Assembly: GCF_001469895.1 (NCBI RefSeq)
Contig: NZ_LOPY01000039.1
Span: 225,305 to 289,304, forward strand
DNA: 64,000 bases
Reading direction: 5' to 3'
Source of the DNA: Pseudoalteromonas sp. XI10
Lineage (GTDB): Bacteria; Pseudomonadota; Gammaproteobacteria; Enterobacterales; Alteromonadaceae
Shown here: positions 47,867-57,442 of the stretch, piece after piece
Numbering within the stretch: the first letter of the stretch is position 1
Layout: every line of letters starts with the position of its first letter
The notes under the pieces: generated by a model
What the model saw: only the letters and a program-made list of their open reading frames with translations
Databases searched by the model: none
What the model was told of the DNA's origin: nothing
Position numbers and translations under genes: made by a program

Positions 47867-47957
47867 TGGTGGAGAGATAGGGATTTGAACCCTAGAGGGG
47901 CTACAAACCCCTGCCGGTTTTCAAGACCGGTGCATTCGACCACTCTGCCATCTCTCC
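47867..47957 (-). tRNA. tRNA-Ser(UGA), copy 2
   Basis: Exact duplicate of the 91-nt tRNA at 47735-47825, 41 bp apart, same strand. It carries the TGA anticodon loop CTTGAAA, an encoded CCA and a long variable arm. It is the promoter-proximal copy; both appear to end at the single terminator after copy 1. Confidence 0.96.
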
Positions 47958-47967
47958 GACGGCGTGC

Positions 47968-47996
47968 ATAATAGATAATGCGGCCGTGCTTGTGAA
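47968..47996 (-). promoter_or_regulatory. tRNA-Ser promoter
   Basis: On the minus strand TTCACA (47991-47996), a 17-nt spacer, TATTAT (47968-47973), then a GC-rich stretch GCACGCCG, directly upstream of the tRNA. A GC-rich discriminator after the -10 box is the usual mark of stringently controlled stable-RNA promoters. Confidence 0.65.
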
Positions 47997-48146
47997 GCTT
48001 TTTTTTCAAAAAACTGTTTAAGTGATTAAAAAACAATTAATTTGCTCAGCATTAGTACAACAGCGTTTAGATTGTGCGCAACATTGAACTTTTCGATTAT
48101 TTATCTTGTCTATTGATCCACAATAGTTTGCCCAAATATATAACTC

Positions 48147-48175
48147 TTGATAGGCTTAGTTCAGTTTAATAATTG
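48147..48175 (+). promoter_or_regulatory. Candidate yccA promoter
   Basis: TTGATA (48147-48152), 17-nt spacer, TAATTG (48170-48175), about 40 bp upstream of the yccA start. A moderate match to the sigma-70 consensus. Confidence 0.4.
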
Positions 48176-48216
48176 GAACTAACGAACGTATAAGTTCATT
48201 TAAAGGAGCTCTAACA

Positions 48217-48882
48217 ATGGCGTTTAATCAATCGTACAATACTGCAAGACCAGTAATGTCGACTATTGAAACCAATAAAGTTTTAAAGAATACCTATTTC
48301 TTACTGGCGATGACACTGGCATTTAGCGCAGTGACAGCAGGTATATCAATGGCAATGAATCTACCTTATTTTATGGGGTTAGTATTTAGCTTGATTTCAC
48401 TTGGTGTGCTTTTTGTTGTTCACAAAAAGGCAGACAGTGCTTCAGGAGTTGCTTGGGTATTTGTTTTCACAGGTTTGATGGGCGCAGGGCTTGGTCCAAT
48501 GCTTAACTACTACGCTGCAATGCCAAATGGCCCTATGCTTATTATGCAAGCGTTAGGCTCTACTGCGTTAATCTTCTTTGGTTTGTCGGCCTATGCGCTT
48601 ACCACTAAAAAAGACTTCTCATTCATGGGTGGCTTTTTAACTGTGGGTTTAATCGTGGTTATTATTGCAAGCCTAGTTAACTTATTTATTGGCAGCTCAA
48701 TTACCTTTATGGTTATTAATGCTGCAGTTGTGCTAATTATGTCTGGTTTAATCTTATTTGACACTAGCCGTATCATTAATGGCGGCGAGACTAATTACAT
48801 CCGCGCAACAGTTGCTTTATACCTGAACGTATATAATTTATTTACATCTCTTCTTTACCTACTTGGTGGAAGTGATGACTAA
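48217..48882 (+). CDS. yccA: Bax inhibitor-1/YccA family membrane protein
   Basis: Inner-membrane protein of the BI-1 family, 221 residues, seven hydrophobic segments. E. coli YccA is a substrate and modulator of the FtsH protease; here that role is by homology. Conserved features are SAVTAGISMAM, GPMLNYY and the C-terminal DTSRIINGGETNYIRATVALYLNVYNLF, which carries the acidic residues of the family's proton/calcium site. AAAGGAG precedes the ATG. It ends at a terminator just before the tus genes; in E. coli yccA also neighbours tusE. Confidence 0.92.
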   Translation: MAFNQSYNTARPVMSTIETNKVLKNTYFLLAMTLAFSAVTAGISMAMNLPYFMGLVFSLISLGVLFVVHKKADSASGVAWVFVFTGLMGAGLGPMLNYYAAMPNGPMLIMQALGSTALIFFGLSAYALTTKKDFSFMGGFLTVGLIVVIIASLVNLFIGSSITFMVINAAVVLIMSGLILFDTSRIINGGETNYIRATVALYLNVYNLFTSLLYLLGGSDD

Positions 48883-48902
48883 TTAAATAGTTCTGCTAAA
48901 AT

Positions 48903-48925
48903 AGCCCCTTTCTAGGGGCTTTTTT
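48903..48925 (+). terminator. Terminator between yccA and tusD
   Basis: AGCCCC / GGGGCT stem (48903-48908, 48915-48920) with a 6-nt loop and T5 tract. It stands 12 nt before the tusD start codon, leaving little room for a separate tus promoter. Confidence 0.85.
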
Positions 48926-48937
48926 ATTGGATGCGTT

Positions 48938-49291
48938 TTGGCACAATTTGTACTTTCTCTTCATACCGCGCCGACCGATCACGACACAACTCAACGGCTA
49001 ATTAAATATGCACAGGCCTGTCTTGACTCTGGTCACTCAATTGCAGCTATCTTTCTTTATCAAGCTGGTGTTTACCACGCAAGTAACCATTTAGAACTTG
49101 CCAGCGACGAGCTTCCAATTAATCGCTTGTGGCAGTCGTTAAGTGAGCAAGAGATCCCTCTACTGCTATGTGTCACTGCTGCTGAAAAGCGTGGCTTAGA
49201 TATCAATAACACAGGCGTGTTTACCGTCGCTGGGCTTGCAGAATTTGCGATGCTTGTCAGTGAAGCGGATAAATGGGTGCAATTTAAATGA
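48938..49291 (+). CDS. tusD: Sulfurtransferase subunit TusD (DsrE family)
   Basis: Catalytic subunit of the TusBCD hexamer, which receives sulfur from TusA and passes it to TusE for tRNA 2-thiouridine synthesis. 117 residues. The sulfur-carrying cysteine is C78 in LLLCVTAAEKRG, the same position as E. coli C78; ASDELP and the closing region match DsrE/TusD. The only available start is TTG; an ATG at 48931 is out of frame. It overlaps tusC by 4 nt. Confidence 0.9.
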   Translation: MAQFVLSLHTAPTDHDTTQRLIKYAQACLDSGHSIAAIFLYQAGVYHASNHLELASDELPINRLWQSLSEQEIPLLLCVTAAEKRGLDINNTGVFTVAGLAEFAMLVSEADKWVQFK

Positions 49292-49644
49292 AAAACATTT
49301 TAGTAATAAGCCAACATAGCCCATTTGATGATCAACATATTCGTGAATCACTCGACACCACACTAATTTTTGCCGCTATTGAACAAAACATTAGTTGGCT
49401 TCTAAGTGGTGAGGCTGTTTTAGCTTTGAAAAAAAATCAACAACCAGAGCAGCTTGGCATTAAAAACTATTTTAAAACCATTAAAACCCTTGAGTTATAC
49501 GATGTTGAAAACATATATGTATGTGAAAAGTCGTTGATGGATTTTAACCTTTCAGAAGATAGTCTGATTATCGATGTTAAAGTAGCTAACTTTGAGCAAC
49601 AGCGAGACTTAATTAGCCAACAGCATCAGGTGGTGACCTTATGA
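49288..49644 (+). CDS. tusC: Sulfurtransferase subunit TusC (DsrF family)
   Basis: Structural subunit of TusBCD. 118 residues; the N-terminus KNILVISQHSPFDDQHIRESLDTTL aligns with the conserved DsrF start. It overlaps tusD and tusB by 4 nt each (ATGA), so the three are translationally coupled. Confidence 0.9.
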   Translation: MKNILVISQHSPFDDQHIRESLDTTLIFAAIEQNISWLLSGEAVLALKKNQQPEQLGIKNYFKTIKTLELYDVENIYVCEKSLMDFNLSEDSLIIDVKVANFEQQRDLISQQHQVVTL

Positions 49645-49907
49645 GTACCTTGCATATTTTTTCAAAACCCTTAGCTCACTATTGCAATAATATGTTGGCA
49701 AATTTAATTTCTTCAGAAGATACAGTACTACTTGTTAGTGACGCTTGTTATAACAACATGCAGTTTAAGCAGTTCTCTTCAGCAATTCATTTACTTGAAG
49801 AAGATGCTGCAGCCCGTGATATTTCATTTAATCAAGGCGATATCGCAATAAACTATGCGCAGTTTGTAGAAATGACTTTAAACGCAAAAAACACGATTAC
49901 TTGGTAA
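49641..49907 (+). CDS. tusB: Sulfurtransferase subunit TusB (DsrH family)
   Basis: Third subunit of TusBCD. 88 residues with the small DsrH pattern: LHIFSKP start, VLLVSDACYNN and an acidic tail. It overlaps tusC by 4 nt and is 3 bp from tusE. Order D-C-B-E is the DsrEFHC-like cluster. Confidence 0.88.
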   Translation: MSTLHIFSKPLAHYCNNMLANLISSEDTVLLVSDACYNNMQFKQFSSAIHLLEEDAAARDISFNQGDIAINYAQFVEMTLNAKNTITW

Positions 49908-49910
49908 ACC

Positions 49911-50240
49911 ATGCTTGAATTTAATAACAAACAGATAGAAACAGACAAACAAGGGTATTTACTTGATTCAAGCGATTGGTGTGAAGAGCTTGCACCCATT
50001 ATTGCTGAGCAAGAGAACATTACCTTAAGTGAGCAGCACTGGGAAGTTGTGCATTTTGTGCGTGATTTTTACGTAGAGTACAACACCAGCCCTGCAATAC
50101 GCATGCTGGTCAAAGCAATGGCCCAAAAGCTAGGTGAGGAAAAAGGTAATAGCATGTATTTGTATAAGCTATTCCCTAAAGGCCCAGCAAAGCAAGCGAC
50201 TAAAATTGCAGGTTTACCTAAACCGGCTAGGTGTATTTAA
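49911..50240 (+). CDS. tusE: Sulfur acceptor TusE (DsrC family)
   Basis: Takes sulfur from TusD and hands it to MnmA, which lies 1.3 kb downstream. 109 residues. The conserved C-terminal cysteine is C108 in [31 protein letters not shown] is the DsrC/TusE core. It has no second C-terminal Cys, as expected for TusE rather than dissimilatory DsrC. It starts 3 bp after tusB; its stop overlaps the rluE start by 1 nt. Confidence 0.92.
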   Translation: MLEFNNKQIETDKQGYLLDSSDWCEELAPIIAEQENITLSEQHWEVVHFVRDFYVEYNTSPAIRMLVKAMAQKLGEEKGNSMYLYKLFPKGPAKQATKIAGLPKPARCI

Positions 50241-50887
50241 TGGTTAATAAAGGCAATAGCAAACCACGTCGCAGTAGCGGTCGTACTTATTCAAGGCCGA
50301 CTCAAAAACGCCAAGTTAAAAAAGCAATTAGCCCTGAGCAGCGTAAAGTGGTGCTATTTAACAAACCATTTGATGTGCTTTGCCAATTTACCGATGACCA
50401 AAACCGCAAAACGCTTGCCGACTTTATTACTATTAAAGACGTGTATGCAGCAGGACGCCTAGACAGAGATAGCGAAGGACTGTTGCTTCTTACCAACTGC
50501 GGTAAATTACAACACACACTTACTGAACCCAATAAAAAAACAGCTAAAACTTATTGGGTGCAAGTAGAAGGTGATGTTACTGATGAGGCTATCTTTGCAC
50601 TTAACAAAGGTGTAGAGCTTAAAGATGGCATGACCAAGCCTGCCAAAGTTAGGCGTATTGACGAGCCGTCAATTTGGCCACGTACCCCGCCCGTTCGCGA
50701 GCGCAAAAACATACCAACCAGCTGGCTAGAAATCTCTATCACTGAGGGGCGTAATCGCCAAGTTCGCCGTATGACAGCGCATGTTGGCTTCCCTACTTTG
50801 CGCTTAATTCGTTACAGCATTGGTAACTATACCCTTGATGGATTAGATAATGGCCAGTTTAAAGTAGTGAAAAACCCTGATGCATAA
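50240..50887 (+). CDS. rluE: 23S rRNA pseudouridine(2457) synthase
   Basis: Small RsuA/RluE-type pseudouridine synthase acting on 23S rRNA U2457. 215 residues from the ATG that overlaps the tusE stop; a GTG three codons earlier is the alternative. Catalytic Asp75 is in [11 protein letters not shown]. There is a basic N-terminal tail (about 1-35). It lies next to nudJ (8-nt overlap), as in E. coli. Confidence 0.92.
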   Translation: MVNKGNSKPRRSSGRTYSRPTQKRQVKKAISPEQRKVVLFNKPFDVLCQFTDDQNRKTLADFITIKDVYAAGRLDRDSEGLLLLTNCGKLQHTLTEPNKKTAKTYWVQVEGDVTDEAIFALNKGVELKDGMTKPAKVRRIDEPSIWPRTPPVRERKNIPTSWLEISITEGRNRQVRRMTAHVGFPTLRLIRYSIGNYTLDGLDNGQFKVVKNPDA

Positions 50888-51314
50888 ACCCAATGTCACA
50901 GTGGCCGCCATCGTCACATGCCAAGACAAATTTTTACTTGTTAAAGAGCGCGATAAACACACAGGTGATATTTGCTATAACCAGCCTGCGGGTCATTTAG
51001 AAGCCAATGAAACCTTATCAGAAGCAGCTCATCGCGAACTTATTGAAGAAACAGGCATTAGCCTTAATGCCAATCACCTTGTTGGCATTTATAATTTGCA
51101 TGCCGCAAATGGCGTTCACTATATGCGTTTTAGCTTTGCTTTTAATAGCCCAGAGCTGTTTGAACCATCTCCCCAAGATGATGACATTCTTAGCGCAGAT
51201 TGGTTTAGCCTTGAGCAAATTAAAAACCTGCCACTTAGAAGCCCTCTGGTTTTAAAATGCATTGAAGATCATATAGCTGGTAAAGCCTACCCACTTAGTT
51301 TGATTTATCAATAA
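50880..51314 (+). CDS. nudJ: Nudix phosphatase NudJ
   Basis: Hydrolyses nucleoside di- and triphosphates and, in E. coli, thiamine pyrophosphate precursors. 144 residues. The Nudix box is [26 protein letters not shown], starting at about 38. It overlaps rluE by 8 nt and stands ahead of mnmA after a 177-bp gap with repeated GGTTTGGG motifs. Confidence 0.92.
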   Translation: MHKPNVTVAAIVTCQDKFLLVKERDKHTGDICYNQPAGHLEANETLSEAAHRELIEETGISLNANHLVGIYNLHAANGVHYMRFSFAFNSPELFEPSPQDDDILSADWFSLEQIKNLPLRSPLVLKCIEDHIAGKAYPLSLIYQ

Positions 51315-51331
51315 CCGCTGTGATTTTGGCT

Positions 51332-51442
51332 GGTTTGGGTGTCTAAAAGTTTGCTATGCCCAAACCACTATTACTCGCAATCAATACCTTGCCTAAATCG
51401 CTTTTAATTCCAACTGAAACTCGCATCTTGAGGTGGTTTGGG
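51332..51442. repeat. Three GGTTTGGG motifs upstream of mnmA
   Basis: GGTTTGGG occurs on the plus strand at 51332-51339 and 51435-51442, and on the minus strand at 51359-51366. The 10-mer TGGTTTGGGT is directly repeated (51331-51340 and 51434-51443); CCCAAACCAC (51359-51368) pairs with GTGGTTTGGG (51433-51442). The last copy abuts a TATAAT box. Possible binding sites or alternative leader structures. Confidence 0.55.
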
Positions 51443-51444
51443 TA

Positions 51445-51450
51445 TATAAT
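51445..51450 (+). promoter_or_regulatory. mnmA -10 box candidate
   Basis: A perfect TATAAT directly after a TGGTTTGGG copy, about 40 bp upstream of mnmA. No clear -35 at standard spacing, which would fit a promoter dependent on an activator at the repeated motif. Confidence 0.4.
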
Positions 51451-51491
51451 ATCGGCCTTTCCATAGCAGTTAAAAAATGACAGCGAATATT

Positions 51492-52592
51492 ATGAGCGAA
51501 AATAGTCACATTAAAGTCATCGTGGGTATGTCCGGCGGTGTTGATTCTTCTGTATCAGCGTATTTATTAAAGCAACAAGGCTATCAAGTTGAAGGCCTGT
51601 TCATGAAAAACTGGGAAGAAGACGATAATGATGAATATTGCGCTGCAGCTGAAGACCTACAAGATGCACAAGCTGTATGCGATAAGCTAGGTATTGAGCT
51701 TCACACTGTAAATTTTGCAGCCGAATACTGGGACAACGTGTTTGAATACTTTTTAGCAGAGTACAAAGCAGGTCGTACACCAAACCCAGACATCATGTGT
51801 AATAAAGAAATCAAATTCAAAGCATTTTTAGAATTTGCAGCACAAGCACTTGGTGCTGATTACATCGCTACTGGCCACTATGTTCGCCGTGAAAAGCGCG
51901 GTGATAAATTTGTAATGTGTCGTGGCCTTGATGACAACAAAGATCAAAGCTATTTCTTATACACTCTAAGCCATGAGCATATTGCGCAAACACTTTTCCC
52001 TGTTGGCGATATTGCCAAGCCTGAAGTACGCCGCATCGCTGAAGAGCAAGACTTAATCACCCACGATAAAAAAGACAGTACCGGTATTTGTTTTATTGGT
52101 GAGCGTAAATTTAAAGACTTCTTACAGAAGTTCTTACCAGCACAGCCAGGTAAAATTGAAGATACCGATGGCAACGAAGTGGGTGAGCACGAAGGCTTGA
52201 TGTACCACACACTTGGTCAACGTAAAGGTCTATTAATTGGCGGCATGAAAGAAGGTTCGGGTGAACCTTGGTATGTAGTTGATAAAGACGTTGATCGTAA
52301 CGTATTAGTGGTTGGTCAAGGTAAAGACCACCCTCGCCTGTACAGCAATGGTTTAAATGCAAACCAGCTTCACTGGGTTGACCGCGAAGGCCCTAAAGGG
52401 ACCACACGCTGTACTGTTAAAACTCGTTATCGCCAAGAAGATATCAGCTGTACTTTACTTGTTGGTGAAGATGGTATGGCACGCGTATTATTTGATGAGC
52501 CACAAAAAGCAGTGACACCGGGCCAATCAGCCGTATTCTACGCTGACGAAGTATGTTTAGGTGGTGGTATTATTGATTCGGTGATCAAATAA
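51492..52592 (+). CDS. mnmA: tRNA-specific 2-thiouridylase MnmA
   Basis: Adenylates and thiolates U34 of Glu, Lys and Gln tRNAs using sulfur relayed by TusE. 366 residues from the start matching the E. coli N-terminus ([16 protein letters not shown]); an in-frame ATG 5 codons upstream at 51477 is equally possible. P-loop-like [12 protein letters not shown], the catalytic Cys pair in [12 protein letters not shown] and [12 protein letters not shown]. It overlaps hflD by 1 nt (TAATG) and precedes purB, the E. coli order. Confidence 0.95.
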   Translation: MSENSHIKVIVGMSGGVDSSVSAYLLKQQGYQVEGLFMKNWEEDDNDEYCAAAEDLQDAQAVCDKLGIELHTVNFAAEYWDNVFEYFLAEYKAGRTPNPDIMCNKEIKFKAFLEFAAQALGADYIATGHYVRREKRGDKFVMCRGLDDNKDQSYFLYTLSHEHIAQTLFPVGDIAKPEVRRIAEEQDLITHDKKDSTGICFIGERKFKDFLQKFLPAQPGKIEDTDGNEVGEHEGLMYHTLGQRKGLLIGGMKEGSGEPWYVVDKDVDRNVLVVGQGKDHPRLYSNGLNANQLHWVDREGPKGTTRCTVKTRYRQEDISCTLLVGEDGMARVLFDEPQKAVTPGQSAVFYADEVCLGGGIIDSVIK

Positions 52593-53194
52593 TGACAGAG
52601 CACCAAGTCATGGCTTTAGCTGCCATGTGTCAAGTTGCTAAACAAGTACAAAAAGTTGCGCAATATGGCCAAGGCAGTGATCACGAATTAGAAAAATTAC
52701 TAAACTGTATTGTCGAAACATCACCAAATAGCCCTGAAGACGTGTATCAGGGTAAACATAATTTACGTGAAGGCTATCGCATTTTGATTGCACAGCTTTC
52801 TGCCGGCGCAGACAAAGACGTCGAAATCGTAAAATATGTGGGTGGTTTAATGCAATTAGAACGTGCATTAAGTTCAAAACAAAACAGCTTAAATGAATTA
52901 GGTCGTCGCATTGATGATGTTAAACGTCGCCTCGACCATTTTGCTATCACAGATGATACTGTAGTAGCAGCGCTTGCTGATATTTACTCATCGGTGCTAA
53001 GCCCCCTTGGGCATCGTATTCAAGTGTATGGCAAGCCAGAGTTATTAAAACAGCAGCTCACGCAAAACAAAATTCGTGCCCTATTATTGGCCGGAATTCG
53101 TAGTGCCGTGTTATGGCGACAAATGGGCGGTAAACGCCGTCACTTTTTCTTTGCAAAAAGAAAAATCCTCGCCATTGCTAAACAATCAATTTAA
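52592..53194 (+). CDS. hflD: High frequency lysogenisation protein HflD homologue
   Basis: 200-residue membrane-associated helical protein; in E. coli it binds lambda CII, and its cellular role is unclear. Matches include YQGKHNLREGYRIL, YVGGLMQLERAL, LSPLGHRIQVYG and LLLAGIRSAVLWRQ. It sits between mnmA (1-nt overlap) and purB (33-bp gap), the conserved order. Confidence 0.93.
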   Translation: MTEHQVMALAAMCQVAKQVQKVAQYGQGSDHELEKLLNCIVETSPNSPEDVYQGKHNLREGYRILIAQLSAGADKDVEIVKYVGGLMQLERALSSKQNSLNELGRRIDDVKRRLDHFAITDDTVVAALADIYSSVLSPLGHRIQVYGKPELLKQQLTQNKIRALLLAGIRSAVLWRQMGGKRRHFFFAKRKILAIAKQSI

Positions 53195-54598
<1,404 letters not shown>

Positions 54599-54614
54599 AT
54601 TCAATTTAAGACTT

Positions 54615-54647
54615 AAAAAAGCGAAAGGCCTTCCTTTCGCTTTTTTT
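54615..54647 (+). terminator. purB terminator
   Basis: Stem GCGAAAGG / CCTTTCGC (54621-54628, 54633-54640) with a CCTT loop; A6 before and T7 after. Confidence 0.95.
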
Positions 54648-54671
54648 ATATCAATTCGCTTAGGTCATGTT

Positions 54672-55817
54672 ATGTATCAATTAACCATCAATTCATTAAC
54701 CCAAGAGCAATTTTTAGCTGAGTATTGGCAGAAAAAACCATTACTTATAAAGCAAGGCTTCAAGGATTTTGCAGATCCGATTGAGCCCGAAGAATTGGCC
54801 GGTCTTGCCATGGAAGAAAGCATTGAATCACGTATTGTGACCAATCACTCAGATGATTGGCAAGCATACCATGGTCCTTTTGAAGACTTTAGCTTGCTAA
54901 CTGAAAAGCACTCAACATTACTGGTGCAAGCAGTTGACCATTGGCATAGCGATGCAGCGCAACTACTGGAGCCATTTCGCTTTATTCCAAACTGGCGTAT
55001 CGATGATTTAATGATCAGCTACTCTACCCCGGGTGGTGGCGTGGGTCCGCATTTAGATCAATACGACGTGTTTATTATTCAAGGTGAAGGAAAACGCCAC
55101 TGGCGAGTTGGTTTACCTGATGCGAACTTAAAGCAATTTGCACAAAATAAGAGCCTGTTACAAGTTGAGCAATTTTCTGCCGTGATCGACTGTGTGTTAG
55201 AGCCGGGAGATATTCTCTATATTCCACCAGGTTGCCCACATGAAGGTTACGCAGTTGAAAATGCACTTAATTACTCTGTAGGTTTTAGAGCGCCAAATCA
55301 ACGCGATTTATTATCACAATTTGCCGATCACCTCATCGATACTGAGCTTGGTAATCAACGATATGGTGATGCAGAGCTTAAGTTGCGTTCATCTAAAGGT
55401 GAACTTAACCAAACTGAAGCAGAAAAAGTAAAGCAACTTATGATTGCTGCGATTAATGATGACGCAGTATTCAAGACTTGGCTTGGTAACAGTATGAGTC
55501 AGCCAAAACATGACATGGATTTAGCGCCTTTAGAGGAGCCATATACACTAGATGACGTAAATGACTTACTCAATGATGAAGACGTTGTTTTTGAGCGTTT
55601 AGGTGGTACCCGTGCCATTTATCAAGTAATTGACGATAAAATACTTTTAAGTATTAATGGTGTTAATTATATGCATGATTTAACTGACCTTGAATTAATA
55701 ACAAAGCTCACAGATCAAACCTGCTTGACCTCTGCTGACATAAATAGTTCAAAAAATAATCACATTTTCTTGAAAACCTTTACTACACTTTTAAATGAGG
55801 GTATTTGGTTTTGTTAG
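54672..55817 (+). CDS. roxA: 50S ribosomal protein L16 arginine hydroxylase (JmjC oxygenase)
   Basis: Fe(II)/2-oxoglutarate-dependent oxygenase that hydroxylates an arginine in ribosomal protein L16 (E. coli YcfD). 381 residues. Iron ligands are H127 and D129 in GPHLDQYDVF and H190 in PPGCPHEGY; the C-terminal winged region follows. Its TAG stop is part of the ribosome binding site of the next gene (TAGGAG). In E. coli ycfD lies in the same neighbourhood, after purB and phoPQ. Confidence 0.94.
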   Translation: MYQLTINSLTQEQFLAEYWQKKPLLIKQGFKDFADPIEPEELAGLAMEESIESRIVTNHSDDWQAYHGPFEDFSLLTEKHSTLLVQAVDHWHSDAAQLLEPFRFIPNWRIDDLMISYSTPGGGVGPHLDQYDVFIIQGEGKRHWRVGLPDANLKQFAQNKSLLQVEQFSAVIDCVLEPGDILYIPPGCPHEGYAVENALNYSVGFRAPNQRDLLSQFADHLIDTELGNQRYGDAELKLRSSKGELNQTEAEKVKQLMIAAINDDAVFKTWLGNSMSQPKHDMDLAPLEEPYTLDDVNDLLNDEDVVFERLGGTRAIYQVIDDKILLSINGVNYMHDLTDLELITKLTDQTCLTSADINSSKNNHIFLKTFTTLLNEGIWFC

Positions 55818-55829
55818 GAGCGTGTGTTT

Positions 55830-56288
55830 ATGAGCTATCAAATAGATGAAGTTGAATGGAGTATCGACAAGGAACTCTTACAACAGATCAGAGAGCGAGT
55901 ATTTGTATGCGAACTACATATTCCTAAAGACATTGAGTTTGATCATTTAGATAAAACAGCACATCACGTACTCGTGACCGACGAGTGTAAATGCCCAGTT
56001 GCCACTGGGCGTTTATGTAATGATGGCCTCATTGGGCGTATTGCAGTTTTACCTGAACATCGTAACCGTTCGGTTTACAAATCATTATTGAATTACTTAG
56101 TAGGCATGGCTGAAAAGCAAGGCTGTGATTGCGTCAGCATTAATTGCATATTGAACGAAGTAGATAGATTTAAACGAAATGGTTTTTCGGCTGATGGCTT
56201 AGTATTTATGGAGGCTGGTATTCCAAGGCAGCGAATGCTCTGCCCTATTAAGCAATTTGATACGCGGCCATTCACTTTGGTGCATTAA
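55830..56288 (+). CDS. GNAT family N-acetyltransferase
   Basis: 152 residues. GNAT fold with acetyl-CoA site in IGRIAVLPEHRNRSVYKSLL (motif A, usually R/QxxGxG/A), though the loop reads RNRSVY, so the Gly residues are missing. Substrate unknown. The ATG at 55830 has AGGAG 9 nt upstream; an earlier GTG is too close to it. The site overlaps the roxA stop, so the two are translated together. Confidence 0.85.
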   Translation: MSYQIDEVEWSIDKELLQQIRERVFVCELHIPKDIEFDHLDKTAHHVLVTDECKCPVATGRLCNDGLIGRIAVLPEHRNRSVYKSLLNYLVGMAEKQGCDCVSINCILNEVDRFKRNGFSADGLVFMEAGIPRQRMLCPIKQFDTRPFTLVH

Positions 56289-56302
56289 GGTATATGTTAA
56301 AT

Positions 56303-56334
56303 AAAAAAGCTGAATAACATTATTCAGCTTTTTT
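56303..56334. terminator. Bidirectional terminator after GNAT gene
   Basis: Perfect 15-bp stem AAAAAAGCTGAATAA / TTATTCAGCTTTTTT with a 2-nt loop; A-run and T-run make it work on both strands, between the GNAT gene and the convergent DUF4826-like gene. Confidence 0.94.
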
Positions 56335-56342
56335 ATTAGAAG

Positions 56343-56789
56343 TTATGCAGGCTCATTTTGCCACATTTCTTCTTTTTCAAATAGCTCATATAAACCATGA
56401 GCACGGTTGATTAACAGGTTAGCAAAATCAACTTTGGTTTTATCTACCGCACCTGATTGCATTAGCTGATCAGCCTTCATTTGCCACTGCATTGAGAAAT
56501 AACGTAATACTTCACGTGCATTATTTGCTGCACTTGCTTCAGCGTGATCGGTAGGTAAACGACCGGTGATCACCCAATAGCTCTTACCGTTTTGTGCTTT
56601 AAATTTCCAAATCGCTACTAATGGCGCAATAAAACGGCTTTCTTTTTCTACAACAGTTTGCGGAATAACGCCTTTTTCAGCTAAATGCTTTTGTGCATTT
56701 TGGAAACATTCTCTTTGCCAAATAACACTTTGTTTTTGCGCTTCGGCTTGTTCTTCTGGTGTTAATGGTCTTGCTTGTTTTTGTTCCAT
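56343..56789 (-). CDS. Conserved hypothetical protein, DUF4826-like
   Basis: 148 residues, cytoplasmic, mostly helical. The middle has a beta segment (SRFIAPLVAIWKFKAQNGKSYWVITGRLPTDH) that I recall from the DUF4826 family of gammaproteobacteria, and a helical C-terminus (RAHGLYELFEKEEMW). No function known. It stands alone, ending at a bidirectional terminator; about 110 bp separate it from the DUF924 gene. Confidence 0.8.
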   Translation of the reverse strand: MEQKQARPLTPEEQAEAQKQSVIWQRECFQNAQKHLAEKGVIPQTVVEKESRFIAPLVAIWKFKAQNGKSYWVITGRLPTDHAEASAANNAREVLRYFSMQWQMKADQLMQSGAVDKTKVDFANLLINRAHGLYELFEKEEMWQNEPA

Positions 56790-56902
56790 GGTGGTTACTC
56801 TTTTACAACATTTCTGACACTTTAAGGTTTAAAATGGCGCTGTGCAAGTGTTTACGGGCAATCAAAGAGCATTTAAATTTACTTGCGTACTATTCAATCA
56901 AC

Positions 56903-57433
56903 TCAGAAAGAAGAGTTAGGCTCTGTTAAAAATTGCAGCTCTTCAGCTGTTGATTCACGACCTAAAACTTTATTGCGATGTGGGTAGCGACCAAACCTAT
57001 CAATAATCACTTTGTGCTTTAGCTCAAATTCATAATTAGTCATGCCTTTAAACAATTGTTCAGCTTGCTGATGAATAACTTTCGATTCACTGTGCATAAA
57101 CGGCATATAAATAAACGTAGCTTGAGAGCTAGGTAACTTTTTATCAAAGCCAAGTTCAATTGCTCTTTGAGCGAGACTTAGTGCTTGCGGGTCTTGGCTA
57201 AACGCTTTCACCGTATTACGGTAAATATTGCGTGAAAACTGATCTAACACGATAATTTCAGCTAAAGAACCTAGAGCGTCAACTCGCCAATCAGCATGCT
57301 CGCCAGCGATAACCTGCAAAAGGCATTCTGAAAACTCACGCGTAATTAATGCATCAACTTCATCTGATTGTTGATACCAAGCTTCTGGGCCTAATTCCTC
57401 AAACCAAAAATCGATAATCCTTTGCTTATCCAT
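56903..57433 (-). CDS. DUF924 family protein
   Basis: 176 residues of the DUF924 family (helical, TPR-like). Hallmarks are DFWFEELGPEAWY at the start, LAEIIVLDQFSRNIYR, FIYMPFMHSES and the C-terminal GRYPHRNKVLGRESTAEELQFL. Function unknown. The ATG at 57433 is preceded by AAGGAG 5 nt upstream; two codons more would start at GTG. It begins 9 bp after lolE, so it is likely the last gene of the lolCDE unit. Confidence 0.9.
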   Translation of the reverse strand: MDKQRIIDFWFEELGPEAWYQQSDEVDALITREFSECLLQVIAGEHADWRVDALGSLAEIIVLDQFSRNIYRNTVKAFSQDPQALSLAQRAIELGFDKKLPSSQATFIYMPFMHSESKVIHQQAEQLFKGMTNYEFELKHKVIIDRFGRYPHRNKVLGRESTAEELQFLTEPNSSF

Positions 57434-57442
57434 AAACACTCC

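Noticed and set aside
47728..48036. A 102-codon open frame with a repeated motif over the tRNA region
   Set aside because: The repeats are the two identical tRNA-Ser genes read in frame; there is no ribosome binding site or protein homology.
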